Assembly (NCBI GenBank): GCA_005884115.1
Contig: VAXW01000002.1
Span: 124,001-188,000 of the forward strand
From: Actinomycetota bacterium
Lineage (GTDB): Bacteria; Actinomycetota; Thermoleophilia; Solirubrobacterales; Solirubrobacteraceae
Direction: 5' to 3'
Length of the DNA: 64,000 nt
Shown: piece by piece, positions 10,380 through 19,206 of the stretch
Layout of the letters: each line of letters begins with the position of its first letter
Position numbering within the stretch: the stretch's first letter is position 1
Program-made: the position numbers and the translations under genes
The notes under the pieces: generated by a model
The model's database searches: none
Seen by the model: only the letters and a program-made list of their open reading frames with translations
Told to the model about the DNA's origin: nothing

Positions 10380-11303
10380 GTGGTGGAACCCGTGCTCACG
10401 GCCGAGCAGATCCGCGACGCCAACACCCGCTACCACGACGTCGCAGCCGACGACTACGACGCCAAGTGGGGGATCGACTTCGGTCCCGTGGGCCTCGAAC
10501 AGGTCCTGGGCAAGGTCGAGAAGGCCCTCGGCCGCGCGCCCGAGCCCTTCGAACGCTCGCTCGAGGTCGGCGCCGGCACCGGCTACTTCACGCTCAATCT
10601 TCTGCGCGCCGGCTTGATCTCGCAGGCCACCTGCAGCGACATCTCACCGGGGATGCTCGCTGCGCTGGCGGCCAACGCCAAGCGGCTTGCGCTCCCTGTG
10701 CGGACGGCGTGCGTGGACGCCGAGCACCTGCCGTTCGCCGACGAGAGCTTCGACCTCGTGCTCGGCCACGCAGTGCTGCATCACCTCCCCGACCTCGCTG
10801 CAGCGTTCGCGGAATTCGAGCGCGTGCTCGCTCCAGGCGGCGTCGTGCTGTTCGCCGGAGAGCCCTCGAGGGTGGGCGACGCGCTCGCGGGAGTCCCAAA
10901 GCGCGCGGCCGCCGCAGCGGCACCGTGGTGGCGGCTTGCGATCGGCGCCCGCCCGGTCCGCCCGGCGGGCGGGCTGGCCGGCATCGAGGCCCGGGACGCC
11001 GCGCTCGAGGGCGTGGTCGACGTACACGCCTTCGCGCCCGACGACCTCGCCGCCGCGGCCCGTGCTTCCGGGCTGATCGAGGTTCGCGTGAGCGGCGAGG
11101 AGCTGCTTGCGAACTGGTTCGGCTGGGCCAACCGCGCGCTCGAGGCGACCGCCGAGCCCGCCGATGTCCCATGGGCCTGGCGGCAGTACGCCTATCGCGG
11201 GTACCTGCTGCTGCAGGAGGTGGACCGGCGCCTGCTCGAGCCGCGCCTGCCGGCTGCCGTCTTCTACAACCTGATGATCTCCGCGCGCAAGGCGTGGCTC
11301 TGA
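10380..11303 (+). CDS. Class I SAM-dependent methyltransferase (UbiE/Coq5-like)
   Basis: About 307 residues from one of two tandem GTG codons (10380 or 10383). Motif I is SLEVGAGTGYFTLNLLRAG; then ATCSDISPGMLAALAANA, DAEHLPFADESFDLVLGHAV and HHLPDLAAAFAEFERVL give the full Methyltransf_11 pattern. The C-terminal 120 residues are specific and carry a strongly helical tail. It is divergent from the glycan-associated methyltransferase, 22 bases between starts, so the two could share a regulatory region. Substrate unknown. Confidence 0.85.
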   Translation: MVEPVLTAEQIRDANTRYHDVAADDYDAKWGIDFGPVGLEQVLGKVEKALGRAPEPFERSLEVGAGTGYFTLNLLRAGLISQATCSDISPGMLAALAANAKRLALPVRTACVDAEHLPFADESFDLVLGHAVLHHLPDLAAAFAEFERVLAPGGVVLFAGEPSRVGDALAGVPKRAAAAAAPWWRLAIGARPVRPAGGLAGIEARDAALEGVVDVHAFAPDDLAAAARASGLIEVRVSGEELLANWFGWANRALEATAEPADVPWAWRQYAYRGYLLLQEVDRRLLEPRLPAAVFYNLMISARKAWL

Positions 11304-11406
11304 CGGTTCGCCGTGCACGCAAAAGGGCAGCATGCACATAGCGCTGTGCGGCCGCGCCGCGGACGAGGGGAATGGCCTCTGCGGAGCGTCCGCCTAGACT
11401 CGACCC

Positions 11407-12048
11407 ATGTTCGGGCAGCCGCGTAGGGATCTGTCGCTTTTCCCTCTCGGGATCGTCGCGGTGCCAAGCGAGGGCGTGCCCCTGCACATCTTCGAGGACC
11501 GCTACCTGCGCATGATCGAGGACTGCCTGAGCGCCGCGCCGGGATCGCCGGCTCGCGCGTTCGGCATCGTCTGGCTTTCCGACCAAGAGCTCAAGCAGGT
11601 CGGGTGCGCGTGCGAGATCGAGCGCGTTCTCGAGCGCACGGACGACGGGCGCATGAACATCCTCGCGCGAGCGAACACGCCCTTCCGCCTGCTCGAACGC
11701 CGCGAGGATCTGCCCTATCCGGCCGGCGTCGTGGAGTTCCTCGGCGACATCGAGGAGGAGGCCGACGAGCGGGCCGCGCGCGACGCGCGCGAGCTCTACA
11801 GGGAGCTGGTCGAGCAGGCCACCGACGAGCGCCTTCAGGATGAGGCGCTGCGCGAGATGGACGCTTACAGGATGGCCGCCACGGTCGAGTTCGGCTGCGA
11901 GGCCAAGCAGGAACTGCTCGAGCTGCGCTCGGAGAACGAGCGCTTGCGACTGCTGACGCTGCTGCTGCAGGCCGCGATCGCGCGCCTGCAGCTCGCGGAG
12001 CGCGCCCAGGCGCGAGCGCGATCCAACGGCAAGGTCCGCTTCAACTGA
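11407..12048 (+). CDS. LON N-terminal (substrate-binding) domain protein
   Basis: 213 residues. SLFPLGIVAVPSEGVPLHIF and EDRYLRMIEDCL match the PUA-like N-terminal domain of Lon protease, but no AAA or Ser-Lys protease part follows. Stand-alone LonN proteins are common in actinobacteria and are of unsettled function. The last 70 residues are helical (ENERLRLLTLLLQAAIARLQ), perhaps for oligomerisation. Monocistronic; 103 bases of non-coding DNA precede it. Confidence 0.88.
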   Translation: MFGQPRRDLSLFPLGIVAVPSEGVPLHIFEDRYLRMIEDCLSAAPGSPARAFGIVWLSDQELKQVGCACEIERVLERTDDGRMNILARANTPFRLLERREDLPYPAGVVEFLGDIEEEADERAARDARELYRELVEQATDERLQDEALREMDAYRMAATVEFGCEAKQELLELRSENERLRLLTLLLQAAIARLQLAERAQARARSNGKVRFN

Positions 12049-12129
12049 GAGCGCAAGCCACCGCGCACGCGAGCCGCCGACGGCGTGAGCCCGGGCACGA
12101 GCCGCAGGCGGTGCACGCCGCGCGCCGCG

Positions 12130-12600
12130 CTACTGCGGCAGGTGGCAGACCGTCTGGGCCGTCTGCAGCACGAACAGCGCGAGCCGGCGCAGGACCGGGG
12201 GCTGGCGCGGCGAGTCGTCGCTGAAGCTCACGCTCCCCTTCTCATCGCGCAGGTGATAGCGGAACGCCGATTGTGGCCCCGGCGGGAGCGAAAGGTGCTT
12301 GGAGGACGGGTCACGCAGATCTTCCTGCAGGTCGCGCGCCTGCAGCAGCTGCGCGTCCCCCAGTTTGCCCGCCGCGACGCCGTTGCAATGCACGCCGCCT
12401 TCTTCGTTGACGAGCAGCGTGAGCGGCGCTATCGAGCCGCCGGGCGAGGCAGGGGTGCGCGTCACGAGGAACAGGTCCGGCGCCCTGATCCCTTTGCAGC
12501 CAGCCGCCAGAATGGCGGCGCAGAGCCCGACGCAGACGCCCGCTGCAGCCGCACGCACGCGCCCGGCGCCGCTGGACACATGCGCGCTGCGCGCGTTCAC
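12130..12600 (-). CDS. Small secreted lipoprotein, function unknown
   Basis: 156 residues from a GTG at 12600 that overlaps the ggt stop codon in the four-base arrangement GTGA. A basic N-terminus and hydrophobic core (AGVCVGLCAAILAAGC) end in a lipobox LAAGC, so the mature protein should start at the Cys and be membrane-anchored. The rest (APDLFLVTRTPASPGG, HCNGVAAGKLGDAQLLQARD) matches no family I recognise. The overlap predicts co-translation with gamma-glutamyltransferase, so a role near the cell surface in peptide or glutathione turnover is possible; this is inference. Confidence 0.7.
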   Translation of the reverse strand: MNARSAHVSSGAGRVRAAAAGVCVGLCAAILAAGCKGIRAPDLFLVTRTPASPGGSIAPLTLLVNEEGGVHCNGVAAGKLGDAQLLQARDLQEDLRDPSSKHLSLPPGPQSAFRYHLRDEKGSVSFSDDSPRQPPVLRRLALFVLQTAQTVCHLPQ

Positions 12601-14087
12601 ACGCTCACCGCCACCCCTCCGCGGCGCGGATCGCCGGCGCCTTGGAGCGTGCCCTCGCGGCGGAGCACCGCCTGGACGCCGCCAAAGAACAGGTTGAGCC
12701 CTCCGAAGCGGACGATGCTCAGCTCCTTGTCCTCGAGCGCGCCCGCGTCGATTCCGGGCTCCACGTACAGCACGTCGTGTTCGAGATGCGCGCGCGGCGC
12801 ATCGACCGCCTGGCGTGCTGACAGGCCGTGATCGACGACGCCGACGATCGTCTGAAGCAACGCCGAGCGGATCCTGTTCGAGCCCGCGCTGCCGAGGACC
12901 AACTCGACCTCGCCGTCGCGCATCACGACCGAGGGCGCCATCATGCTCGGCATGCGCCGCCCCGGCGGGTGGCGGTGAAAGCCGAGCGGGTTGAGGTCCT
13001 CCTCGCCCATCACGTTGTTGATATGGATGCCCGTCCCCGGGACGACGACGCCGGATCCCTCGCCGTTCGTGCACGTGACGCTGCACGCGCAGCCATCGGC
13101 GTCGATCACCGAGATGTGGGTCGTGGCTCCGAGGCGTGAACCGAGGAAGCGCTCCAGAAAGCCCTCCTCGGTTAGCCCTTCGACGAACTCCGCAGTGCGC
13201 TCCGACTGCGCCGCGGCCATCGCCTCGACCACCGCGTCCAGGCTCGGGGGCGCGGGACCGCGGTCGAGCAGCGCCAGCGCATAGGCGAGCAGGGTCCCGC
13301 CGGCTGACGGCGGCGGGTTGGTCAGCACCTCGCGATCGCGGTAGGCGACCCGCACCGGCTCGCGCTCCAGGGCGCGGTACGAGCGCAGATCGCTTGCGCT
13401 CATGACGCCGCCGTGCGCATGCAGCCAGCGGCAGACGGCCGAGGCGACATCGCCCCGATAGAACGGCTCGGCCCCGTCGCGGCCAAGCCTGCGCAATGAC
13501 TCGCCGAGCTCGGGGTTGCGCAGCGTCTCGCCCTCGCGCAGGATGCGTCCCTCCGGCGCCCACAGCGCAGCGCACTCCGGCGTTGAGCGCAGCAGGTCTG
13601 AGAGGATCTCGGCGACGTACGCCTGCCCGGCGTTGAGCGCAACGCCCTCGCCTGCCAGCCGCGCGGCGGGCTCCGCCAGGCGCTCCAGCGGAAGCGTGCC
13701 CCAGCGCCTCATCGCCTCGCACACCCCTGCCGGAGTGCCGTAGACCCCGCACGAGGAGGGGCCGACGTGGAACACCTGCGCGGCGTCGCCGAACGACACG
13801 TTGATCGCCACGAGCTCCGCGGCGGAGCTGTCCTCGGGATCGGTCGAGCGCGGGTCGGTGGGCGCCTCCACGAAGAAGTCCAGGAGCGTCGCATCCCGGC
13901 CCCCGCCCGCGACCAGCATGTAGCCGCCGGCGCCGAGGCCGGTCAGCAGCGGCTCAGCCGCAAACGAGGTCAGCATCGCCGCTACGGCGGCGTCGACGGC
14001 GTTGCCGCCCTCGCGCAGCACGGCGGCGCCCACCTGCGCCGTCGTCGGGTGACCGGCGGCGACTACGCCCTTCGCGAGCTCAGCCAT
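12597..14087 (-). CDS. ggt: Gamma-glutamyltransferase family protein
   Basis: 496 residues from ATG at 14087 (MAELAKGVVAAGHPTTAQVG). The autoprocessing site is GATTHISVIDADG, where the second Thr becomes the N-terminal nucleophile of the small subunit. The substrate-binding GSAGSNRIRSALLQ corresponds to the GSPGG region. No signal peptide is apparent, unlike periplasmic Ggt, so it may be cytoplasmic or exported otherwise. Family role: transfer or hydrolysis of the gamma-glutamyl group of glutathione-like compounds. Its stop overlaps the lipoprotein start. Confidence 0.88.
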   Translation of the reverse strand: MAELAKGVVAAGHPTTAQVGAAVLREGGNAVDAAVAAMLTSFAAEPLLTGLGAGGYMLVAGGGRDATLLDFFVEAPTDPRSTDPEDSSAAELVAINVSFGDAAQVFHVGPSSCGVYGTPAGVCEAMRRWGTLPLERLAEPAARLAGEGVALNAGQAYVAEILSDLLRSTPECAALWAPEGRILREGETLRNPELGESLRRLGRDGAEPFYRGDVASAVCRWLHAHGGVMSASDLRSYRALEREPVRVAYRDREVLTNPPPSAGGTLLAYALALLDRGPAPPSLDAVVEAMAAAQSERTAEFVEGLTEEGFLERFLGSRLGATTHISVIDADGCACSVTCTNGEGSGVVVPGTGIHINNVMGEEDLNPLGFHRHPPGRRMPSMMAPSVVMRDGEVELVLGSAGSNRIRSALLQTIVGVVDHGLSARQAVDAPRAHLEHDVLYVEPGIDAGALEDKELSIVRFGGLNLFFGGVQAVLRREGTLQGAGDPRRGGVAVSV

Positions 14088-14156
14088 TGCTGAGCGATAC
14101 CACAACCGCAACGCCGCGCGTGCGGCACGCGCGCAACCAAGCAGCGGCCGCGAGGG

Positions 14157-15626
14157 TCAGCGGTTGGGAATGAACTCGGGAACTTCAAGCTCGTCGGCCG
14201 TGCGCCGGCGCGCTGAGCGGTGCGCCGCGCCCGAGCGGCGCTGGACTCGCGGCTCGCCGTCGGGCTCTTGCAGGTGGGCCGCGCTCTTGCGCCTCCCGTT
14301 CTCGCCGTACCCGGTGGCGACGACGGTCACCCACACCTGGTCGTCGAGCTTCTCGTCGACCATCGCGCCGAAGATGATGTTCGCGTCCGGGTGCGCGGCG
14401 TCCGAGACCGACTTGGCGGCCTCGTTGACCTCCCACAGGGAGAGGTTCGTGCCGCCGGTGATCGACAGCAGGATCGAGCGCGCCCCCTCCATCGAGGTGT
14501 CCAGCAGCGGCGAGGATGCAGCTTGCATGGCCGCGTCGATCGCGCGCGACTCGCCAACGCCCATCCCGATGCCAAGGAGGGCGCTGCCGGCCTCGCTCAT
14601 GATCGTGCGGACGTCGGCGAAGTCGAGGTTGATCAGCCCCGGGAGCGTGACCAGGTCGGAGATGCCCTGCACGCCTTGGCGGAGCACGTCATCGGCCACG
14701 CGGAACGCCTCGACCATGGCGGTCTGCTGGTCGAGGATCGTCAGCAGGCGGTTGTTGGGCACGACGATCAGCGTGTCGACCTCATCGGCCAGCGCGCTGA
14801 CACCTTGTTCTGCCTGCTCGCCGCGGCGCGAGCCCTCGAAGTCGAACGGCTTGGTCACGATCGCCACCGTGAGCGCGCCGAGTTCGCGCGCTATGCGGGC
14901 CACGATCGGGGCGGCGCCCGTCCCCGTGCCGCCACCGGCGCCCGCGGCGATGAAGACCATGTCTGAGCCCTTCAGGAGTGCCTTCACGCGGTCGTAATCA
15001 TCCATCGCCGCCCTGCGCCCCACGTTCGCGTCGGAGCCCGAGCCCAGCCCGCGCGTGATCTCCGCGCCGATGTGCAGCGTGACATCGGCGGTCGACTGCT
15101 GCAGCGACTGCACGTCGGTGTTCACGGCCACGAACTCGACGCCCTCGACCTCCGCCTCGACCATCCGGTTGACCGCGTTGACGCCCGCGCCGCCGACGCC
15201 CACGACGCGGATTACCGGCCGCCCGGCCGGCCCTGGCTGCTGCTGCGCGCGGACCGGCTCGTGCCCGGGCGCCTTCGCCGCCAGCGCATCGGCGGCGGGC
15301 GTCCGGCGGGGCACCGAGCGCGCTGTGCCGCGTTCGAGCATGTCGTCGGGAAGCTCAGATGAGAATGCATGGCGCAGGCGCTCGCGAGGCGTGGGCACGT
15401 GGTGAGCCTCGTCCTCCCCGGCGTCGGGCGCGCGCAGAGCAGGGTGCGGCGCGTCGCGCTCGCGGGCCTCGCCGGCGGCGTCGGGCTGCTCCGGCTGCGC
15501 TTCGGCTTGGGCTTTGGCTCGCTTCTCGCGCGCCTCCTCGCCGTCGCCGCCTTCGAGCTCTTCGGTCTTGCGAAAGAGGGCCGCCAGCGGCCCTTCACGC
15601 ATGCTCGCCCGTTTAGCGTTTGCCAT
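14157..15626 (-). CDS. ftsZ: Cell division protein FtsZ with long N-terminal extension
   Basis: 489 residues. The GTPase core starts near residue 138 (VIRVVGVGGAGVNAVNRM), with the tubulin signature GAGGGTGTGAAP and T7 catalytic loop INLDFADVRTIM. The C-terminus ends in ELEVPEFIPNR, a conserved C-terminal peptide that binds division partners. The first ~137 residues are charged and disordered-looking (EEAREKRAKAQAEAQPEQ); ordinary FtsZ has only 10-30 there. The ATG at 15626 is supported by an AGGAGG inside the end of parA and overlaps parA by 14 bases. Not in a dcw cluster: neighbours are parA and ggt. Confidence 0.93.
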   Translation of the reverse strand: MANAKRASMREGPLAALFRKTEELEGGDGEEAREKRAKAQAEAQPEQPDAAGEARERDAPHPALRAPDAGEDEAHHVPTPRERLRHAFSSELPDDMLERGTARSVPRRTPAADALAAKAPGHEPVRAQQQPGPAGRPVIRVVGVGGAGVNAVNRMVEAEVEGVEFVAVNTDVQSLQQSTADVTLHIGAEITRGLGSGSDANVGRRAAMDDYDRVKALLKGSDMVFIAAGAGGGTGTGAAPIVARIARELGALTVAIVTKPFDFEGSRRGEQAEQGVSALADEVDTLIVVPNNRLLTILDQQTAMVEAFRVADDVLRQGVQGISDLVTLPGLINLDFADVRTIMSEAGSALLGIGMGVGESRAIDAAMQAASSPLLDTSMEGARSILLSITGGTNLSLWEVNEAAKSVSDAAHPDANIIFGAMVDEKLDDQVWVTVVATGYGENGRRKSAAHLQEPDGEPRVQRRSGAAHRSARRRTADELEVPEFIPNR

Positions 15627-16380
15627 GCTCGAGAACCTCCTGCGCCAGCTGCCGGTATGACTGCGCCGCGACCCCATCGGGCTCGTACTTGAGAACCGAC
15701 ATCCCCTTCACCGGCGCCTCGGCGAAGCGGACGGTCTTGCGGATGCGCGAGGCGAACACGCGGTCCCCAAAATTTTCCTCGAGGATCTCGATCGCCTCCT
15801 TGGCGTGGATCGTGCGCGAGTCCACCAACGTGGGCAGGATACCCTCGATGTCAACGCCCGGATTGAGGTGCTCGCGAATCATCCCCAGCGTGTTCTGGAG
15901 CTGGATCAGGCCGCGCATCGACAGATACTCGCACTGCACCGGGACGATGACCTTGTCCGCCGCGGTGAGCGCGTTGATCGTCAGCAGGCCCAGGCTCGGC
16001 GGCGTGTCGATGCAGATGAAGTCGTAGTCCTCCAGGACGGGCTCGAACGCTTTCTGCAGCGCGCGCTCGCGCCCGATCATCGTGGACATCGCGATCTCCG
16101 CGCCGGCGAGGTCGATCGACGCGCACGCGACGTCGATCTCACGCTTGCGGATCACCTCGCGGATCGAGACTTTGTGCACGAGCACGTCGTACATCGATTT
16201 CTCCAGCGTGTCCGGGTCGATCCCCTGCGACATCGTGAGGTTGCCCTGCGGGTCCATGTCGACGCATAGCACCCGATGGCCCTCCTCCGCGAAAGCCGCC
16301 GCAAGGTTGAGCGTTGTCGTCGTCTTGGCCACGCCGCCCTTCTGATTGGCGAATGCGATGACCTTGGCCTTTCCGTCCAC
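15613..16380 (-). CDS. ParA/Soj-family ATPase
   Basis: 255 residues from GTG at 16380 (MDGKAKVIAFANQKGGVAK); longer frames lack a credible start. The deviant Walker A is KGGVAKTTTTLNLA with the signature Lys, followed by Walker A' VLCVDMDPQGNLT and Walker B DFICIDTPPSLG. ParA/Soj ATPases position chromosomes, plasmids or division machinery. No parB follows; the next gene is ftsZ, whose start lies inside this gene. A role in division-site or nucleoid placement is therefore plausible but inferred. Divergent from the ArsA-like ATPase, 88 bases between starts. Confidence 0.9.
   Translation of the reverse strand: MDGKAKVIAFANQKGGVAKTTTTLNLAAAFAEEGHRVLCVDMDPQGNLTMSQGIDPDTLEKSMYDVLVHKVSIREVIRKREIDVACASIDLAGAEIAMSTMIGRERALQKAFEPVLEDYDFICIDTPPSLGLLTINALTAADKVIVPVQCEYLSMRGLIQLQNTLGMIREHLNPGVDIEGILPTLVDSRTIHAKEAIEILEENFGDRVFASRIRKTVRFAEAPVKGMSVLKYEPDGVAAQSYRQLAQEVLEHGKR
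15636..15641 (-). promoter_or_regulatory. Ribosome binding site of ftsZ inside parA
   Basis: A perfect AGGAGG on the minus strand lies 9 bases upstream of the ATG at 15626 and inside the last codons of parA. It decides the ftsZ start against the internal ATG at 15602 and indicates coupling of ftsZ translation to parA. Confidence 0.75.
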
Positions 16381-16468
16381 GGGTGCTCCGATGCTCGATG
16401 GTTGCAAGGCTTCCGGTGAGTATTCGCATAGCGCTGGACGATTCCTGCACGCGGATACGATCCGGAGG

Positions 16469-17713
16469 ATGGTCACCGGCGAGGGCAAGCGAGGGCGCCG
16501 CCCGCCGGCAGCGATAGCCAGCTCACCGCCCGCGCGCGAGCCGGCCGCTGGGACGGGCGCCGAGAGCGCCGGCACGCGAAGGCCCAAAGCCGGGCGCGCT
16601 TCACCCGGAGAGGCGACTGCTGCTCGGCTGCGTGAGAGCCGCGTGTGCGTGTGCGTGGGAGCTGGGGGCGTCGGCAAGACGACGGCCGCGGCGGCGCTCG
16701 CGGTGGGGATGGCCATGCGCGGCCACAAGGTCGCCGTCGTGACGATAGACCCAGCGCGCCGCCTCGCCGCGGCGCTGGGGATGCGTCGCCTGGAGGGCGA
16801 GCTCGTGCGCATCAAGCCGTCGGCCTTCGAGGCCCAGCGGGTGTCGATGCCGGGCGAGGTGTGGGCCATGACGCTCGACGTCAAGCGCACGTTCGACGAG
16901 ATCGTCGCGCGCCTTGCGCCAGATGAGCGGACGCTGAAGGAGATCCTCGCCAATCCCATCTACGGTGAGCTCTCCTCCGCCGTCGCGGGAGCGCAGGAGC
17001 TGAGCGCCGTCGCCAAGCTTTACGAGCTATCGCACGAGCACGACTTCGACCTGATCGTGCTCGACACGCCCCCGTCTCGCAACGCGCTCGACTTCCTGGA
17101 GGCGCCGACGCGCCTGCTCGGGTTCCTCGAGGGGCGTGCCCTGAAGGTGTTCCTCGCCCCGGGCGGCTTGGCCGCGCGCCTCTTCGGCCGCCCGACTGCG
17201 ATCGTGTTCGCGATCTTCGCGCGCGTCACCGGCGTCGACCTGCTCGGCGACCTCTCCGCCTTCTTCCGCTCCCTCGCGGGCGTGATCGACGGCTTCGGAG
17301 CGCGCACGCGCCGGGTCGCCGCCCTGCTGCGCGACCCCGCGACGGTCTTCATGATCACTACCTCGCCCGAGAGCGAGCCCGCGCGCGAGGCGGCGTTCCT
17401 GGCGCGAACGCTCGACGCCCGCGGCATGCGGCGGGGAGGGCTGATCATCAACCGCGTGCACTCATACGCGCTCGAAGGCCACTCCGTCGAGCGCGTGCGC
17501 GAGCTGCTCGCGCCAGCCGCCGGCGAGCGGCTGGCAGCGCGGGCGGCCGCAAACCTCGCCGATTTCGACGTGCTGGCCGAGCGCGACAGGCGGGCCATCG
17601 CCCGGCTGCAGCGCGAGCTTCACGTCGCCCACCCACTGCTCGTGCCGCACCTGGACCACGACGTTCAGGACCTCGCGGCCCTGGCACGCTTCGCCGGCTA
17701 CCTGCTGTCCTGA
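16469..17713 (+). CDS. ArsA/Get3-family ATPase
   Basis: 414 residues from ATG at 16469 (MVTGEGKRGRRPP). A Pro/Ala-rich lead of about 60 residues precedes the P-loop VGAGGVGKTTAAAALAVGMA, then VVTIDPARRLAAALG (switch I-like) and DLIVLDTPPSRNALDFL (switch II). Single-domain ArsA_ATPase proteins of actinobacteria are not linked to arsenite pumps; no arsB or arsR is nearby. The partner is unknown. It lies head-to-head with parA-ftsZ. Confidence 0.85.
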   Translation: MVTGEGKRGRRPPAAIASSPPAREPAAGTGAESAGTRRPKAGRASPGEATAARLRESRVCVCVGAGGVGKTTAAAALAVGMAMRGHKVAVVTIDPARRLAAALGMRRLEGELVRIKPSAFEAQRVSMPGEVWAMTLDVKRTFDEIVARLAPDERTLKEILANPIYGELSSAVAGAQELSAVAKLYELSHEHDFDLIVLDTPPSRNALDFLEAPTRLLGFLEGRALKVFLAPGGLAARLFGRPTAIVFAIFARVTGVDLLGDLSAFFRSLAGVIDGFGARTRRVAALLRDPATVFMITTSPESEPAREAAFLARTLDARGMRRGGLIINRVHSYALEGHSVERVRELLAPAAGERLAARAAANLADFDVLAERDRRAIARLQRELHVAHPLLVPHLDHDVQDLAALARFAGYLLS

Positions 17714-17757
17714 GAGCTCGCCGTCGCTCGCACCGCCCTCTCAGGCGCGCCGCCGGC

Positions 17758-19107
17758 TCAAGTCGCGGAAGCCGCAGCCGGCGACCGCTGCTCGGCGTCC
17801 CCGTGCTCGGCGTCCTGCTGATCGGCGTCCTCCTGATCGGCGTCTCCTTGCTGCTCGAGCTCCTCGTCGCGCACGAGCAGCTCATCGGCCAGCGCCGCGA
17901 GGTCGGTGCTGAGATGGCCGCAGAGGACATCGCGAAGCAGGGCCTGCAGGTGACGCGAGACCTCATCGGCGAGGCCGCGTGAGGCGGCATTGATCTGGGC
18001 GCTGCCCGTCACCACAGCCCGCTCGAGCGCGACCGCGGCAATGATCCGCTCGGTCAGCTCCGCGCGGCCCACGCGCGTGGCGCACAGCGCGGCTACGCGC
18101 CCGGCGAGCAGGCCGCTTGAAGGGCCCTCGGGCTCCAGTAGGGCGCGCAGCGCCAGCAAGTAGTCGCTCAGGGCTTCGAACTGGCTCTCGCGCTCGCAGC
18201 CCAGCTCGAAGCGCCGCAGCGCCCAGGCGAGCTCGTTGCCCTGCGGCGCACGACGGGATACGAGGTTGCAGAAGGCACGCAGCTCATCCTCCTGCTCGGC
18301 GGTCACCGCAAGCATCCCCTCTGGCCGCGGGCTCGCGCCCAGAGTCAGGGGCTGCCACGAGCCCGTGCCGATCCTCCGCCAGGCGAGCGACCCAAGCGCG
18401 ATGCGCCCGTCTCCGAACAGCCTCAGCGCGCGCAGGAGGTCCCTGAGGGCGTCCGTCCCGCGCGAGATCGCCAGATGCGGGTCATCGTCATCAATTGCGT
18501 GCACGATCACGAGATGACCGCCCCGCGCGTCGTCTTCGGGGTCGAGCAGCGCGTCCTCGGGGATGCCATGCAGCGCGTCCGGGTGCGCGATCGTGAGGCC
18601 TCTGGCCAGTCGCAGCTCGGGCGATGAGATCGCTACGCCATGCAGGGTGGCGACGAGCACCAGCTCGCTCTCGCACGCGAGGTCCGCCTGCTCGAGACGC
18701 GCGAGCGCCGCCTGCAGTCGCTCGGGGCGCAGCTCGAAGTCGGTCTGCTCCTCGAAGACCTGCTCCATGAGCGCTCCCAGCGCCGCCTTCGCGCGCGTTC
18801 GACCCCGCGCACCGCCGGCGTCGACGCCGACGCTCAAGAGGTAGCGATCGAGCCCGTCGAAGCTCTCGAGCAGCCTCATCGCCTCGGCATGGGTTGGGAG
18901 CCGCTTGATCGCTGCCTCCCGTTCGGCGATGAACTCGCCCGTGAGCGCCCGGTAGCAGTAGAGGGGAGTCTCAGTTCGCCCGCGCCGCGACCCGCGGGCG
19001 CCCAGATCGAAGGGAACCTCCGCTCCCGCCGCGACCTCGGCGCGCAGGTGGTCGGCAGCCTCGTTCATGAACTCGCACAGAGCGGTCTCCAGCTGGCGTG
19101 AACGCAT
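17758..19107 (-). CDS. Uncharacterised protein with possible HEPN-like C-terminal domain and acidic repeat tail
   Basis: 449 residues, no confident family. Residues ~270-390 hold helices with ELAWALRRFELGCERES, FEALSDYLLALRALLEPE and AALCATRVGRAELTE. This pattern resembles Apea-like HEPN domains (R-F helix, then a 'ALRALLEPE' helix), but the usual catalytic RxxxxH is not obvious. The last ~35 residues are a short-period acidic repeat of D-A-D-Q-E/Q-D-A units. The N-terminal part has a YCYRALTGEFIAERE segment. Alone between ArsA-like ATPase (convergent) and hxlR. Confidence 0.6.
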   Translation of the reverse strand: MRSRQLETALCEFMNEAADHLRAEVAAGAEVPFDLGARGSRRGRTETPLYCYRALTGEFIAEREAAIKRLPTHAEAMRLLESFDGLDRYLLSVGVDAGGARGRTRAKAALGALMEQVFEEQTDFELRPERLQAALARLEQADLACESELVLVATLHGVAISSPELRLARGLTIAHPDALHGIPEDALLDPEDDARGGHLVIVHAIDDDDPHLAISRGTDALRDLLRALRLFGDGRIALGSLAWRRIGTGSWQPLTLGASPRPEGMLAVTAEQEDELRAFCNLVSRRAPQGNELAWALRRFELGCERESQFEALSDYLLALRALLEPEGPSSGLLAGRVAALCATRVGRAELTERIIAAVALERAVVTGSAQINAASRGLADEVSRHLQALLRDVLCGHLSTDLAALADELLVRDEELEQQGDADQEDADQQDAEHGDAEQRSPAAASAT

Positions 19108-19206
19108 CGAGCGCTCACTTCGCGCTCGCCGACCGCGCTCCTGCTAGGCGAAGCTGCTTTTGCAGCGCTGCCGCTTCAGGTGGCCCTGGGCCGCAGCGGG
19201 CTCCGC

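Noticed and set aside
10594-11586. Minus-strand frame of 330 codons
   Set aside because: Arg-rich antisense of the methyltransferase at 10380 and the LON-domain gene; no protein family pattern.
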